64,000 bases of DNA, taken from assembly GCA_017626435.1 (NCBI GenBank), contig JAGAIR010000005.1, forward strand, positions 17,985 to 81,984, read 5' to 3'. This DNA comes from Lachnospiraceae bacterium (lineage in GTDB: Bacteria; Bacillota_A; Clostridia; Lachnospirales; Lachnospiraceae). The notes below the pieces were generated by a model. The model ran no database searches. It was not told the origin of the DNA and worked only from the letters and a program-made list of their open reading frames with translations. The stretch's first letter is position 1, and each line of letters begins with the position of its first letter. Of this stretch, positions 8,801-15,814 are shown one piece after another. Both the position numbers and the translations under genes were made by a program.

Positions 8801-10387
8801 TCCTTCTGCACCATTGATGACCCGGTTATTCTTTGTCCAGGTGTAGGTGATATTTGGATAATTTGGATTGATCCCAATATTCACTGTCAGATCAACCGCT
8901 TCACCGATATTTTTATATAAGATATTTTCCGTTGGTGTATTCAACTTCCAGCCATCATCCTCAGCTACCGTATAATTAATAGTGGTTGCATTCACGCCAT
9001 CACTGACATTCACATGATAAGTACCAAACTGCTCCTTAGTGATATTCTGGATATTGTATGTTGCCTCAGAAGAAATAGCAGATGCTGTAGAAGTAGAAGT
9101 AACATAGCTGGTTCCCTGATACCAGGAATATGTAATCGGATATTTTCCTGTTCCATGAAACAGATTTGTTGCATTTACCTTTAAGACTGCCTGACCATTG
9201 ATCGGTGTCTTGATATAGGTCTCACCCGGATAGACCCATAAACCGGTAATGGCATAAACATCAAAATGCTTTACTTCATAATCTACTTCATTCTTGGCTG
9301 CCAGCTTATCCTCTTCTGTCTTGTAGATAGTCGCAACACAGGTATAGGAACCATTTGTATCAGCTGTCAGTGCCGGAATACTGTATGTATTTACATTGTT
9401 AGTCAGGGTAGCTAATGGTGTCACTGTCTCATCAATATCATTCCGTTCCAGATTCCCTTTGTACCAGTCATAGCGAATCTGATACTTCGCCGTATCATAG
9501 GTCAGACCGTCCATAGTCAATGTAACACTGCTGTCAATCGGCTGACGGATCACCTTCTCATGCTGTTTTAAGCGAAGACCAGAATCCTGGCCAATGGAAT
9601 AATATCTCTTGGCAGTAGATACCACAGTTCCGCTGGCATCCTTAATGGATATCGTACAGGTATAATCGCCAAACAATGTCTCATCTGACAGTGTAAAAGT
9701 ATAATTCGGTGTAGTCACAGTGGACAGAACAGAAGGAACAAATGTACCATCTGCCTGTTTTACCATATGATCCCAGGCATACTCTGCAGTATAACCGGCA
9801 TCAATCCGGATGCCACTATTCAGGGTCACACTCTCACCGAGCGCCTTATAAAAATATGGTTGACCGCTTCCTGTATCAGAATAAGGTAATGCCTCTGATA
9901 CAGAAATACTATTTGTTGTATAAGTACTGTTCTTGGAATCGGTCACTTTAAGGCGAAATACATTCATACCGCTGTCTGACCAGCTTTCATTAAATGCTGC
10001 TGCATATGCATTCGTGGTAGCTCCATCAATAGAAGTAAAACCACTTCCTGATCCCTGTTTTACTTCCCATTGGTATTTGTATTCCGTTGGCTGTGGATTC
10101 AGCACAGTTACATCTCCAGTAGTTCCTGAATTACCTGTAACAATTGCAGATGCTAACGTGATCTGCTGTCCAGGATTCACCACATAATCTGTTATATACC
10201 GAAGATACATATTGTTGCCGAGAGATAAATATTCATAATCATATGATGTACTTTCGCTCGACTGTTTCTGTGTGCTGTCTTTTGTGATCGTCTTTTCTGC
10301 CGCCTTTGCATTTGCCGGCAGATTTGCAGGTATTGCCATGGTAACTGCCAGTGCAGCTGCCAATACTCTTGCCCACTTACGTCTCAT
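5861..10387 (-). CDS. Large secreted multi-Ig-domain surface protein with Lys-rich C-terminus
   Basis: A 1508-residue exported protein. The signal peptide is MRRKWARVLAAALAVTMAIP..., with likely cleavage after NAKA near residue 29. From about 45 to 1180 I count some eleven Ig-like beta-sandwich repeats of 85-110 residues. Each has a core Trp (YQWYQG, YTWTKN, YEWYF) and a closing D-x-G-x-Y-x-C pattern (FGTYTCTA, FGSYYCVV, VGYYTCRI). Around 1375-1440 is a BIG2-like domain (VAVVSKKGVITAKKPGKAKI), and the last ~170 residues are very rich in lysine. There is no LPXTG sorting motif, so attachment may rely on charge interaction with anionic wall polymers (inference). Likely roles are adhesion or scaffolding. 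It has its own promoter and terminator and GGAGG ahead of the ATG. Confidence 0.8.
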   Translation of the reverse strand: MRRKWARVLAAALAVTMAIPANLPANAKAAEKTITKDSTQKQSSESTSYDYEYLSLGNNMYLRYITDYVVNPGQQITLASAIVTGNSGTTGDVTVLNPQPTEYKYQWEVKQGSGSGFTSIDGATTNAYAAAFNESWSDSGMNVFRLKVTDSKNSTYTTNSISVSEALPYSDTGSGQPYFYKALGESVTLNSGIRIDAGYTAEYAWDHMVKQADGTFVPSVLSTVTTPNYTFTLSDETLFGDYTCTISIKDASGTVVSTAKRYYSIGQDSGLRLKQHEKVIRQPIDSSVTLTMDGLTYDTAKYQIRYDWYKGNLERNDIDETVTPLATLTNNVNTYSIPALTADTNGSYTCVATIYKTEEDKLAAKNEVDYEVKHFDVYAITGLWVYPGETYIKTPINGQAVLKVNATNLFHGTGKYPITYSWYQGTSYVTSTSTASAISSEATYNIQNITKEQFGTYHVNVSDGVNATTINYTVAEDDGWKLNTPTENILYKNIGEAVDLTVNIGINPNYPNITYTWTKNNRVINGAEGAKYSFTMTKDSDFGTYTCTATNGISKSTVKFIIARNDNFYVERMTNYTQYVKEGSSASFKVRAHSDDAAAAFDYQWSFASEQDFYTDIYVGTWTGETIPGNNTDTLNVSNVSLADFGRYRCIVTNKQTGATRTLNFYLYLQSNVELNYTTDSVLVREVGQPVSMGVAATPAEGLSYVWAFTPEQVVDYSGISDSVLDDGTILLEGYTSATLDIAALEAGQYGTYTCNALYNGVRVGSKKFIVKKDTKSYLELAYATDSVQKVVLGSSVTLGITATSKEGRTITYQWYQGNYAIVGATASTYTIASVRKCDFGSYYCVVSDGVERTGKIPFTVSQKSAMTYTWAGGDAGDTGSVVSKQGTVGKALKLALNVVEDPAYPANYEWYFCKDREDAKALYVSDMIAGATGSSYNIAAVNKDTVGYYTCRIRVPGTEESTYVTFYVYFNTNLVVKTSKTVYTANVGDKVSMSATVSSKKKYPATFQWYFYDKNRESWDGEKWVAISGATKAKYEIASVAKENYGSYRLDIKTDGESQSVNYTLTKKAVFAISNVTASTEATMVGGTVTLNSKVVAPKDAKVTYQWYAEDGVTGDEIKAKNTKGKNAASAKVSVKAPGRITPQDSNSDPYRIITYRVVAKTVINGKTATRSSYVNVMVVQPSMGSKAPQSAHNYKAAVKYPYNYTVDSSTTIQDEPSGKEIVPGGTNIAEPDESTTVRSGKVTNSEETEYVIKDTVSAYGYQANGNVGKIKVTFDKKTSVNKEDYMYVIDGNGKATKYTGSQLKKKTVTLAGKKFAVVIVSTNPSAKSYGFGVSKIKTVKDNSTPSKLTLGVKEKHKINGVLTKAQAKKAKYKTSKKKVAVVSKKGVITAKKPGKAKITIKVNKKKVKTITVTVKKAPKKVKVAKKKVVVKRGKSATVKYSLKPSKSASYRMSVANAKTLKKAKISASVYNGKVSISVGKKAKKKTYKVQISTYNKKKATIKVKVK

Positions 10388-10495
10388 ATTGTGTCCTCCT
10401 TATAATATAATTGTTCATCACCAGCTTTGTCATACTCCCCGCGCAGACTGATGACATGATTACATAGAGTTTTCTCCCTCTATCTTCACTCTCTC

Positions 10496-10525
10496 ATTTT
10501 AACTCTTTGTTCATATTTTAGTCAA
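10496..10525 (-). promoter_or_regulatory. Promoter of the Ig-repeat protein gene
   Basis: TTGACT and TTAAAA on the minus strand with a 17-bp spacer. The implied leader is about 100 nt and can form alternative hairpins (see findings). Confidence 0.6.
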
Positions 10526-10599
10526 TCTTTTTTCACATTTATCAGTATTTTCGTGATTTCGTATGGATTTCAGCAAACTTCTTGTAAATCTTGTGCAAT

Positions 10600-11328
10600 T
10601 TACTCACAACCCAGAATCCGCTTTGCCTGCCGGATCCGTTCCTCTGTTGGAGGTTCGATTCCCTTCAACGGATAATCCAGTCCCAGCTTCTCCCATTTAT
10701 ATATACCCATGGTGTGATAAGGTAATACCTCTGTCTTCTCCACATTACCCAGAGTGTCCAAAAACTCTTTTAAACGGTAAAGATATTCCTCACGGTCACT
10801 TCCCTGTGGAACCAGCACATGACGGATCCAGACTGACTTTTCCCTTTCAGAAAGATACTTCGCCATATCCAGGATATTTTCATTGCTCTTCCCTGTGAGT
10901 TTTCTATGCTCCTGTTCATCAATCTGCTTAATATCCAGCAGAAATAAATCTGTCAGGGAAAGCAGTTTCTGAAATTTTGAAAAAAAAGGCTCCTGTCGGC
11001 TAAATGGGTTTCCACTGGTATCGATCACTGTATGGATTCCCTTTTCTTTTGCCTTTTCAAATAGCTCCATCAAAAAATCCAACTGTAGTAATGGTTCTCC
11101 TCCACTCACTGTGATACCACCATCCTCCCCCCAGTAACTGTGATATCTCCATGCTTTTTCAATCAGCTCCTGTGCGGTATATTCTGTACCAGACTGCCCG
11201 TCCCAGGTATCCGGATTATGGCAGAACCGGCATCGCATGTCACATCCTGCCAGAAATATCACAAAACGCACCCCCGGACCATCCACGGAACCAAATGTTT
11301 CTATAGAATGAACTCTTCCTTTTATCAT
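10600..11328 (-). CDS. pflA: Pyruvate formate-lyase activating enzyme
   Basis: Radical-SAM enzyme that abstracts hydrogen from the active-site glycine of pyruvate formate-lyase to create its glycyl radical. The 242-residue length is normal. The cluster-binding motif CDMRCRFC (Cys29, Cys33, Cys36) follows the typical N-terminus IETFGSVDGPGVRFVIFLAG. GGEPLL and further SAM-binding segments are present. It lies 164 bp downstream of pflB in the same direction. The hairpin at 11374-11437 between them may lower or separate its expression. Confidence 0.95.
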   Translation of the reverse strand: MIKGRVHSIETFGSVDGPGVRFVIFLAGCDMRCRFCHNPDTWDGQSGTEYTAQELIEKAWRYHSYWGEDGGITVSGGEPLLQLDFLMELFEKAKEKGIHTVIDTSGNPFSRQEPFFSKFQKLLSLTDLFLLDIKQIDEQEHRKLTGKSNENILDMAKYLSEREKSVWIRHVLVPQGSDREEYLYRLKEFLDTLGNVEKTEVLPYHTMGIYKWEKLGLDYPLKGIEPPTEERIRQAKRILGCE

Positions 11329-11373
11329 TTTCCTGTTGCTCCTTCCTTTTTCACACGTTCCCTATTTATTTAA

Positions 11374-11437
11374 AAAAGAAAAAAGAAATAGAGGGAAAGC
11401 CTATATAAGATATCCTTTTCGCTCTATTTCTTTTTAT
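11374..11437 (-). terminator. Hairpin terminator between pflB and pflA
   Basis: A perfect 13-bp stem AAAAGAAATAGAG / CTCTATTTCTTTT (arms 11381-11393 and 11422-11434) encloses a 28-nt loop. It lies just past the pflB stop and is followed on the minus strand by a T-rich run. It probably terminates or attenuates pflB messages before pflA. Confidence 0.75.
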
Positions 11438-11492
11438 TGTCTAATCAGATGCTATAAACAGACTCAGCATTTTTCATAGATTTTATCTTGTA

Positions 11493-13739
11493 TTACAGAC
11501 TTCCATGGAATGTTCTGGAAATTACATCCATCTGCTGTTCTCTGGTGAGATCGATAAACTTCACTGCATAACCGGATACACGTATGGTAAAGTTCGCATA
11601 CTCTTCCTTCTCAGGATGTTCCATAGCATCTTTCAGTTTCTCAATACCAAAAACATTCACATTTAAGTGATGTGCTCCCTGGTCAAAATATCCATCCATC
11701 ACACGTACCAGATTCTCAATTCTCTCTTCTTCATTATGGCCCAATGCATCCGGATTCATCGTCTGGGTATTGGAAATTCCGTCCAGTGCATATTCATAAG
11801 GAAGCTTTGCAACAGAATTAAGGGAAGCCAGCAGACCATTCTGTTCTGCACCATAGCTTGGGTTGGCACCTGGTGCAAAAGGCTCTCCCGCCTTTCTTCC
11901 ATCCGGTAATGCTCCGGTAGCTTTACCATATACCACATTGGAGGTGATGGTCAAAATAGAAGTAGTATGCTCAGCATGGCGATAGGTTGGAAATTTCTCC
12001 AGTTTTGCCATAAAGGTCTTTAACAGCCATACTGCAATATCATCGGCACGGTCATCATCATTACCGTAGCGCGGGAATTCTCCCTCTACCTCATAATCTG
12101 TTACCAGTCCGTTTTCATCACGCACAGTTTTTACTCTGGCATATTTAATCGCACTTAAAGAATCTACCACATGGGAAAAACCTGCGATTCCTGTTGCAAA
12201 GGTACGCCTTACATCAGTATCGATCAAAGCCATCTCTGCTGCCTCATAATAATATTTATCATGCATATACTGGATCAGGTTCAAGGTGTTGACATACAGC
12301 CCCGCCAGCCAGTCCATCATCTTATCATATTTCTCCATCACCTCATCATAGTCCAGATATTCGGATGTGATCGGTGCATACGCAGGACCTACCTGGTCCT
12401 TGCTCTTCATATCGATACCGCCATTGATAGCATAATTCAAGCATTTTGCCAGATTGGCACGGGCACCAAAGAACTGCATCTCCTTACCGGTCTCTGTTGC
12501 TGATACACAGCAGCAGATACTGTAATCATCGCCCCATACCGGACGCATAACATCATCATTTTCATACTGGATAGAGCTTGTCTCAATGGAGATATACGCT
12601 GCATAATCCTTAAATTTCTTTGGAAGTCTGGAAGAATATAGAACGGTCAGGTTCGGCTCTGGAGATGGTCCCATATTTTCCAGTGTATGCAGGAAACGGT
12701 AATCTGTCTTTGTTACCATAGAACGGCCATCCTGTCCAAGACCAGCCACCTCCAGTGTAGCCCACACAGGATCACCGGAAAACAGTTCATTATAAGACTG
12801 GATACGGGCAAACTTCACCATACGGAGCTTCATGGCAAAATGATCGATCAGTTCCTGTGCCTGTTCCTCGTTCAAAATTCCCTTGTCCATATCTCTCTGA
12901 ATATAAATATCCAGGAAAGTAGATACACGCCCCACACTCATAGCTGCACCATTCTGAGTCTTTACTGCTGCCAGATAGCCAAAATACAGCCACTGTACTG
13001 CCTCTTTCGCATTCTGTGCCGGCAGCGAAATATCATAACCATAAATCGCTGCCATTTCCTTCATCCCCTTCAGAGCCTTGATCTGCTCTGCAATCTCTTC
13101 ACGAAGGCGGATGACTTCCTCTGTCATGGTACCGTTTCCACAATAATCTAAATCCTTCTGCTTCTCCTGGATCAGATAATCGATACCATACAAAGCCACA
13201 CGACGGTAGTCACCGACAATACGCCCTCTTCCGTAGGTGTCCGGCAGCCCTGTCATAATCTTATTCTTTCTTGCTTTCCGCATCTCTGGTGTATAGGCAT
13301 CAAACACTCCCTGATTGTGAGTTTTATGATACTCCGTAAAAATCTTATGAAGCTCTTTGCTTGGTTCGTATCCATACATCTGACAGGACTCTTCTGCCAT
13401 CTTAATTCCACCAAACGGCATGAAAGCTCTCTTTAACGGCTTATCGGTCTGAAGACCCACCACCTGCTCTAAATCCTTCCATTCTTCACTGATATATCCT
13501 GCACCATGAGAGGTCAGAGAGGATACTATGCCTGTGTCCATATCCAGAACACCGCCCTTTGCTCTCTCTTCTTTCTGCAGCTGCTGTAATTTTCCCCAAA
13601 GTTTATCGGTAGCTTCCGTAGGAGCTGCCAGAAATGACTCATCCCCATCATATACTGTATAATTGTTCTGGATAAAATCTCTCACATTAACTTCTTCCAT
13701 CCAGATTCTTCCCTTAAATCCATCCCATTGTTCTCTCAT
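11493..13739 (-). CDS. pflB: Formate acetyltransferase (pyruvate formate-lyase)
   Basis: Converts pyruvate and CoA to acetyl-CoA and formate in anaerobic fermentation. The 748-residue length is typical. The active-site cysteines are in [11 protein letters not shown] (Cys409-411), and the glycyl radical site is RVSGYAVKF near the C-terminus (Gly723). The start ATG is preceded by GGAGG ten bases upstream. A good promoter (13798-13826) lies in the 237-bp gap upstream, which also holds a long inverted repeat (13895-13937). pflA follows downstream. The glycine radical makes the enzyme oxygen sensitive, consistent with a strict anaerobe. Confidence 0.97.
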   Translation of the reverse strand: MREQWDGFKGRIWMEEVNVRDFIQNNYTVYDGDESFLAAPTEATDKLWGKLQQLQKEERAKGGVLDMDTGIVSSLTSHGAGYISEEWKDLEQVVGLQTDKPLKRAFMPFGGIKMAEESCQMYGYEPSKELHKIFTEYHKTHNQGVFDAYTPEMRKARKNKIMTGLPDTYGRGRIVGDYRRVALYGIDYLIQEKQKDLDYCGNGTMTEEVIRLREEIAEQIKALKGMKEMAAIYGYDISLPAQNAKEAVQWLYFGYLAAVKTQNGAAMSVGRVSTFLDIYIQRDMDKGILNEEQAQELIDHFAMKLRMVKFARIQSYNELFSGDPVWATLEVAGLGQDGRSMVTKTDYRFLHTLENMGPSPEPNLTVLYSSRLPKKFKDYAAYISIETSSIQYENDDVMRPVWGDDYSICCCVSATETGKEMQFFGARANLAKCLNYAINGGIDMKSKDQVGPAYAPITSEYLDYDEVMEKYDKMMDWLAGLYVNTLNLIQYMHDKYYYEAAEMALIDTDVRRTFATGIAGFSHVVDSLSAIKYARVKTVRDENGLVTDYEVEGEFPRYGNDDDRADDIAVWLLKTFMAKLEKFPTYRHAEHTTSILTITSNVVYGKATGALPDGRKAGEPFAPGANPSYGAEQNGLLASLNSVAKLPYEYALDGISNTQTMNPDALGHNEEERIENLVRVMDGYFDQGAHHLNVNVFGIEKLKDAMEHPEKEEYANFTIRVSGYAVKFIDLTREQQMDVISRTFHGSL

Positions 13740-13797
13740 TACTCTTGTCTCCTCCTTTTCTGTCGTAGCATATCTATAGATTCAAGTCACGTCTCTG

Positions 13798-13826
13798 AGT
13801 CTACCACGACTAAAGATTGGAATCAA
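13798..13826 (-). promoter_or_regulatory. Promoter of pflB
   Basis: TTGATT, 17-bp spacer, TAGACT on the minus strand, about 60 bp upstream of the pflB start. Confidence 0.55.
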
Positions 13827-13894
13827 CAGATATTAGCGAGAATATTTTCCCAATAAGAAAATTTGTGTAAAATGTCTGTATTTTTTATCTTTTT

Positions 13895-13937
13895 CCAATA
13901 TTTAGTTGTTGATATAGATATCACAACCAAATATTGG
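13895..13937. repeat. 43-bp near-perfect inverted repeat between recombinase and pflB
   Basis: The left arm begins CCAATATTTAGTTGT and the right arm ends ACAACCAAATATTGG. The arms are about 20 bp each with one base change and a one-base offset around a short AT centre. It is not followed by a T run in the minus direction, so it is not a typical terminator. It lies about 125 bp upstream of the predicted pflB transcription start and 40 bp past the recombinase stop. An operator, a recombination site or an mRNA 3' structure are all possible. Confidence 0.75.
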
Positions 13938-13976
13938 GTTTTGATATATACTTTTGTTTATATTTAATATAACTTT

Positions 13977-15221
13977 TTATATTTTCCCTGCAACTTTCCA
14001 CTGAAGCCAGACCACATCCTCCCCCTCCACAAAAATCCTTTGAACAAACTCCTTCAGGAACAGCTCTTTTTCCCATTCCTCCCACTTTTTTTCTTCTGTC
14101 ACCCCAGTCTTATGTACAGACCGTTTCCATAGAGCCAGACAGCTTTCCCACAAAAGATGCTCCGAAATCATCGTCTGCTGTCCATGATGTATTTCCCTGC
14201 AGCATAACATTTCTCTCTTTTGACGGTGGCGGCACAATGCTCTTCCACAAAATCCACATTTTGTGACACCATGGAAAACATGGCGTTTTCCCTTTTTCTT
14301 CCCATATGCTCCGGTTCTGTGCTGCTGCCTCTGTACCTGCTCATAGAGATTCTCTGAGATGATCGCCGGATGCCTTCCCTCTTGTTTTTTCCATTCTTCC
14401 CGCTGGACATTTTTTCTGTAAAAGCCATTCTGATATTTATTTTCGTATTTATGCCAGACCTGATATCCCATATAAACCGGATTGTTAATAATACGCCAGA
14501 CCTGGGATGTATGCCATTCCCCAGGTCCTTCCGTGAAGGGCTTCTCCTGTCCTCTGATTTCATTAAGCCTCCTGGCAATCTGAGCAGTGTTCCAGCCCTC
14601 TCGTGCCAGAATAAATATCATCTTGATCTGTTCTGCCTGCACAGGTTCTATCTCAAATCCTCCGGAAGAAGCTTTCCGGTATCCATAAGGTGCATTTGCC
14701 ACAGCGTATTCTCCATTTTCTTTTCTGGACTCTAACGTTTTTTTGACTTTCCGGGAAACATCCCGACTATAATATTCATAAAAAACACTCCGGAAGCCGG
14801 CCCCCAGCTCCATTGTTTCTTTTTTTCTGCTGTCGTAATAATCCCCGATGGAAATAAAAATAACCGGATACCGCAAAAAAGTATTTTCCCGGAGTTCTGA
14901 CAACTGGATATGGTTTCTTGATAATCTGGAGAAATCTTTTACAACCAGGGCTTGTATTCTTCCCAAATAAATATTGGCCAGCAATTTCCGAACTGCCGGC
15001 CGCTCCATATTTGTTCCTGTATATCCCTCATCCTGAAATATCTGAATCTTCATATCAGATAATTGACTATCCTGACGAATATATTCCAGAATCAATTGAA
15101 TCTGATTAGAAATGCTTTGGTTTTGCTCCGGACACCGTTTGTCCGTCTTTGATATCCTGGCATAAACGGCTACAGTACCGATTGTTGTTATCTCATCCAT
15201 TTCCTGCTCCGCAAAAAACAT
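13977..15221 (-). CDS. Large serine recombinase (resolvase/invertase family)
   Basis: Site-specific recombinase of 414 residues. The N-terminal resolvase fold shows VAVYARISKTD, with the catalytic serine at position 24, and the DFSRLSRN motif at 96-103. A recombinase domain follows (YGYRKASSGGFEIEPVQAEQIKMIF, written here as two adjacent pieces YGYRKASSGG and IEPVQAEQIKMIF). A zinc-ribbon with CGFCGRALC and a later Cys pair comes next. It is shorter than most large serine integrases (often 500 or more residues), with little coiled coil after the ribbon. No transposon, phage or conjugation genes accompany it. It may be a domesticated or remnant recombinase; a target site could be the nearby inverted repeat, but that is speculation. 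An alternative start seven codons in has a stronger Shine-Dalgarno. Confidence 0.88.
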   Translation of the reverse strand: MFFAEQEMDEITTIGTVAVYARISKTDKRCPEQNQSISNQIQLILEYIRQDSQLSDMKIQIFQDEGYTGTNMERPAVRKLLANIYLGRIQALVVKDFSRLSRNHIQLSELRENTFLRYPVIFISIGDYYDSRKKETMELGAGFRSVFYEYYSRDVSRKVKKTLESRKENGEYAVANAPYGYRKASSGGFEIEPVQAEQIKMIFILAREGWNTAQIARRLNEIRGQEKPFTEGPGEWHTSQVWRIINNPVYMGYQVWHKYENKYQNGFYRKNVQREEWKKQEGRHPAIISENLYEQVQRQQHRTGAYGKKKGKRHVFHGVTKCGFCGRALCRHRQKREMLCCREIHHGQQTMISEHLLWESCLALWKRSVHKTGVTEEKKWEEWEKELFLKEFVQRIFVEGEDVVWLQWKVAGKI

Positions 15222-15271
15222 TTTCTATCATCCTATGAAAAATATCCGTTATCCATACCATCACAAATCAC

Positions 15272-15799
15272 TCACACTTTTACATAGGAGAGTATCTGGT
15301 CAATAAAACCTAATCCGACCCGGTACAATACATATAGTATAGTCAGGGATAAAAACAGTACCAGAATCCGGTATAAAAGGTATCCTCTGGCAAAATTCTT
15401 CTTATCATAAGGAGTCTTATGGCTAAATGCCAGAATCAGGGCATATATAAAACCGATCACTGGTATCTTCAACCAGCAGATGCTGAGAAACCATTGGCTG
15501 ATGGAAGCATAACGGGCTGCATTCTCAGAAATAAGTAGTTTATTTTTAACGGAACTATCATTCCGTTTTTTTGCGGAAACAGATGCCGGTTTTTTTTCCG
15601 GAGGAACATCTGGCTTTTTCACAGTCTCGGCTGCCGGTTTTTCTGTTTCTTTTCTCACCGATGCTCTCTGTGTCATTCCTCTTACCATTTTAACGGAAGA
15701 AGTATTGTATTCTGCTTTGGCACGTCTCTTTTTTTCCAGCAGCTCCTGCTGTTTGGCCACCCGTTCCTGTTTGCTGATTATGGATTCCTTTTCTTTCAT
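15272..15799 (-). CDS. Small membrane protein in operon with the class A PBP
   Basis: I do not recognise a family. The 175-residue product has a long basic, charged cytoplasmic region (KQQELLEKKRRAKAEYN). A proline/lysine-rich linker follows, then two hydrophobic C-terminal segments: ISQWFLSICWLKIPVIGFIY running into LILAF, and LLYRILVLFLSLTILYVLY. The start at 15799 follows AGGAGG with an 11-nt gap; a GTG four codons earlier overlaps that site. The gene begins 15 bp after the stop of the penicillin-binding protein gene, so they are co-transcribed. The pairing suggests an accessory role in envelope synthesis (inference). Confidence 0.65.
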   Translation of the reverse strand: MKEKESIISKQERVAKQQELLEKKRRAKAEYNTSSVKMVRGMTQRASVRKETEKPAAETVKKPDVPPEKKPASVSAKKRNDSSVKNKLLISENAARYASISQWFLSICWLKIPVIGFIYALILAFSHKTPYDKKNFARGYLLYRILVLFLSLTILYVLYRVGLGFIDQILSYVKV

Positions 15800-15814
15800 T
15801 TTCCCTGTCACCTC

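Noticed and set aside
11493..15221. Mobile element comprising pfl genes and the recombinase
   Set aside because: No flanking direct repeats, insertion-sequence ends or change in codon use that I could see; pflBA is in its usual arrangement.
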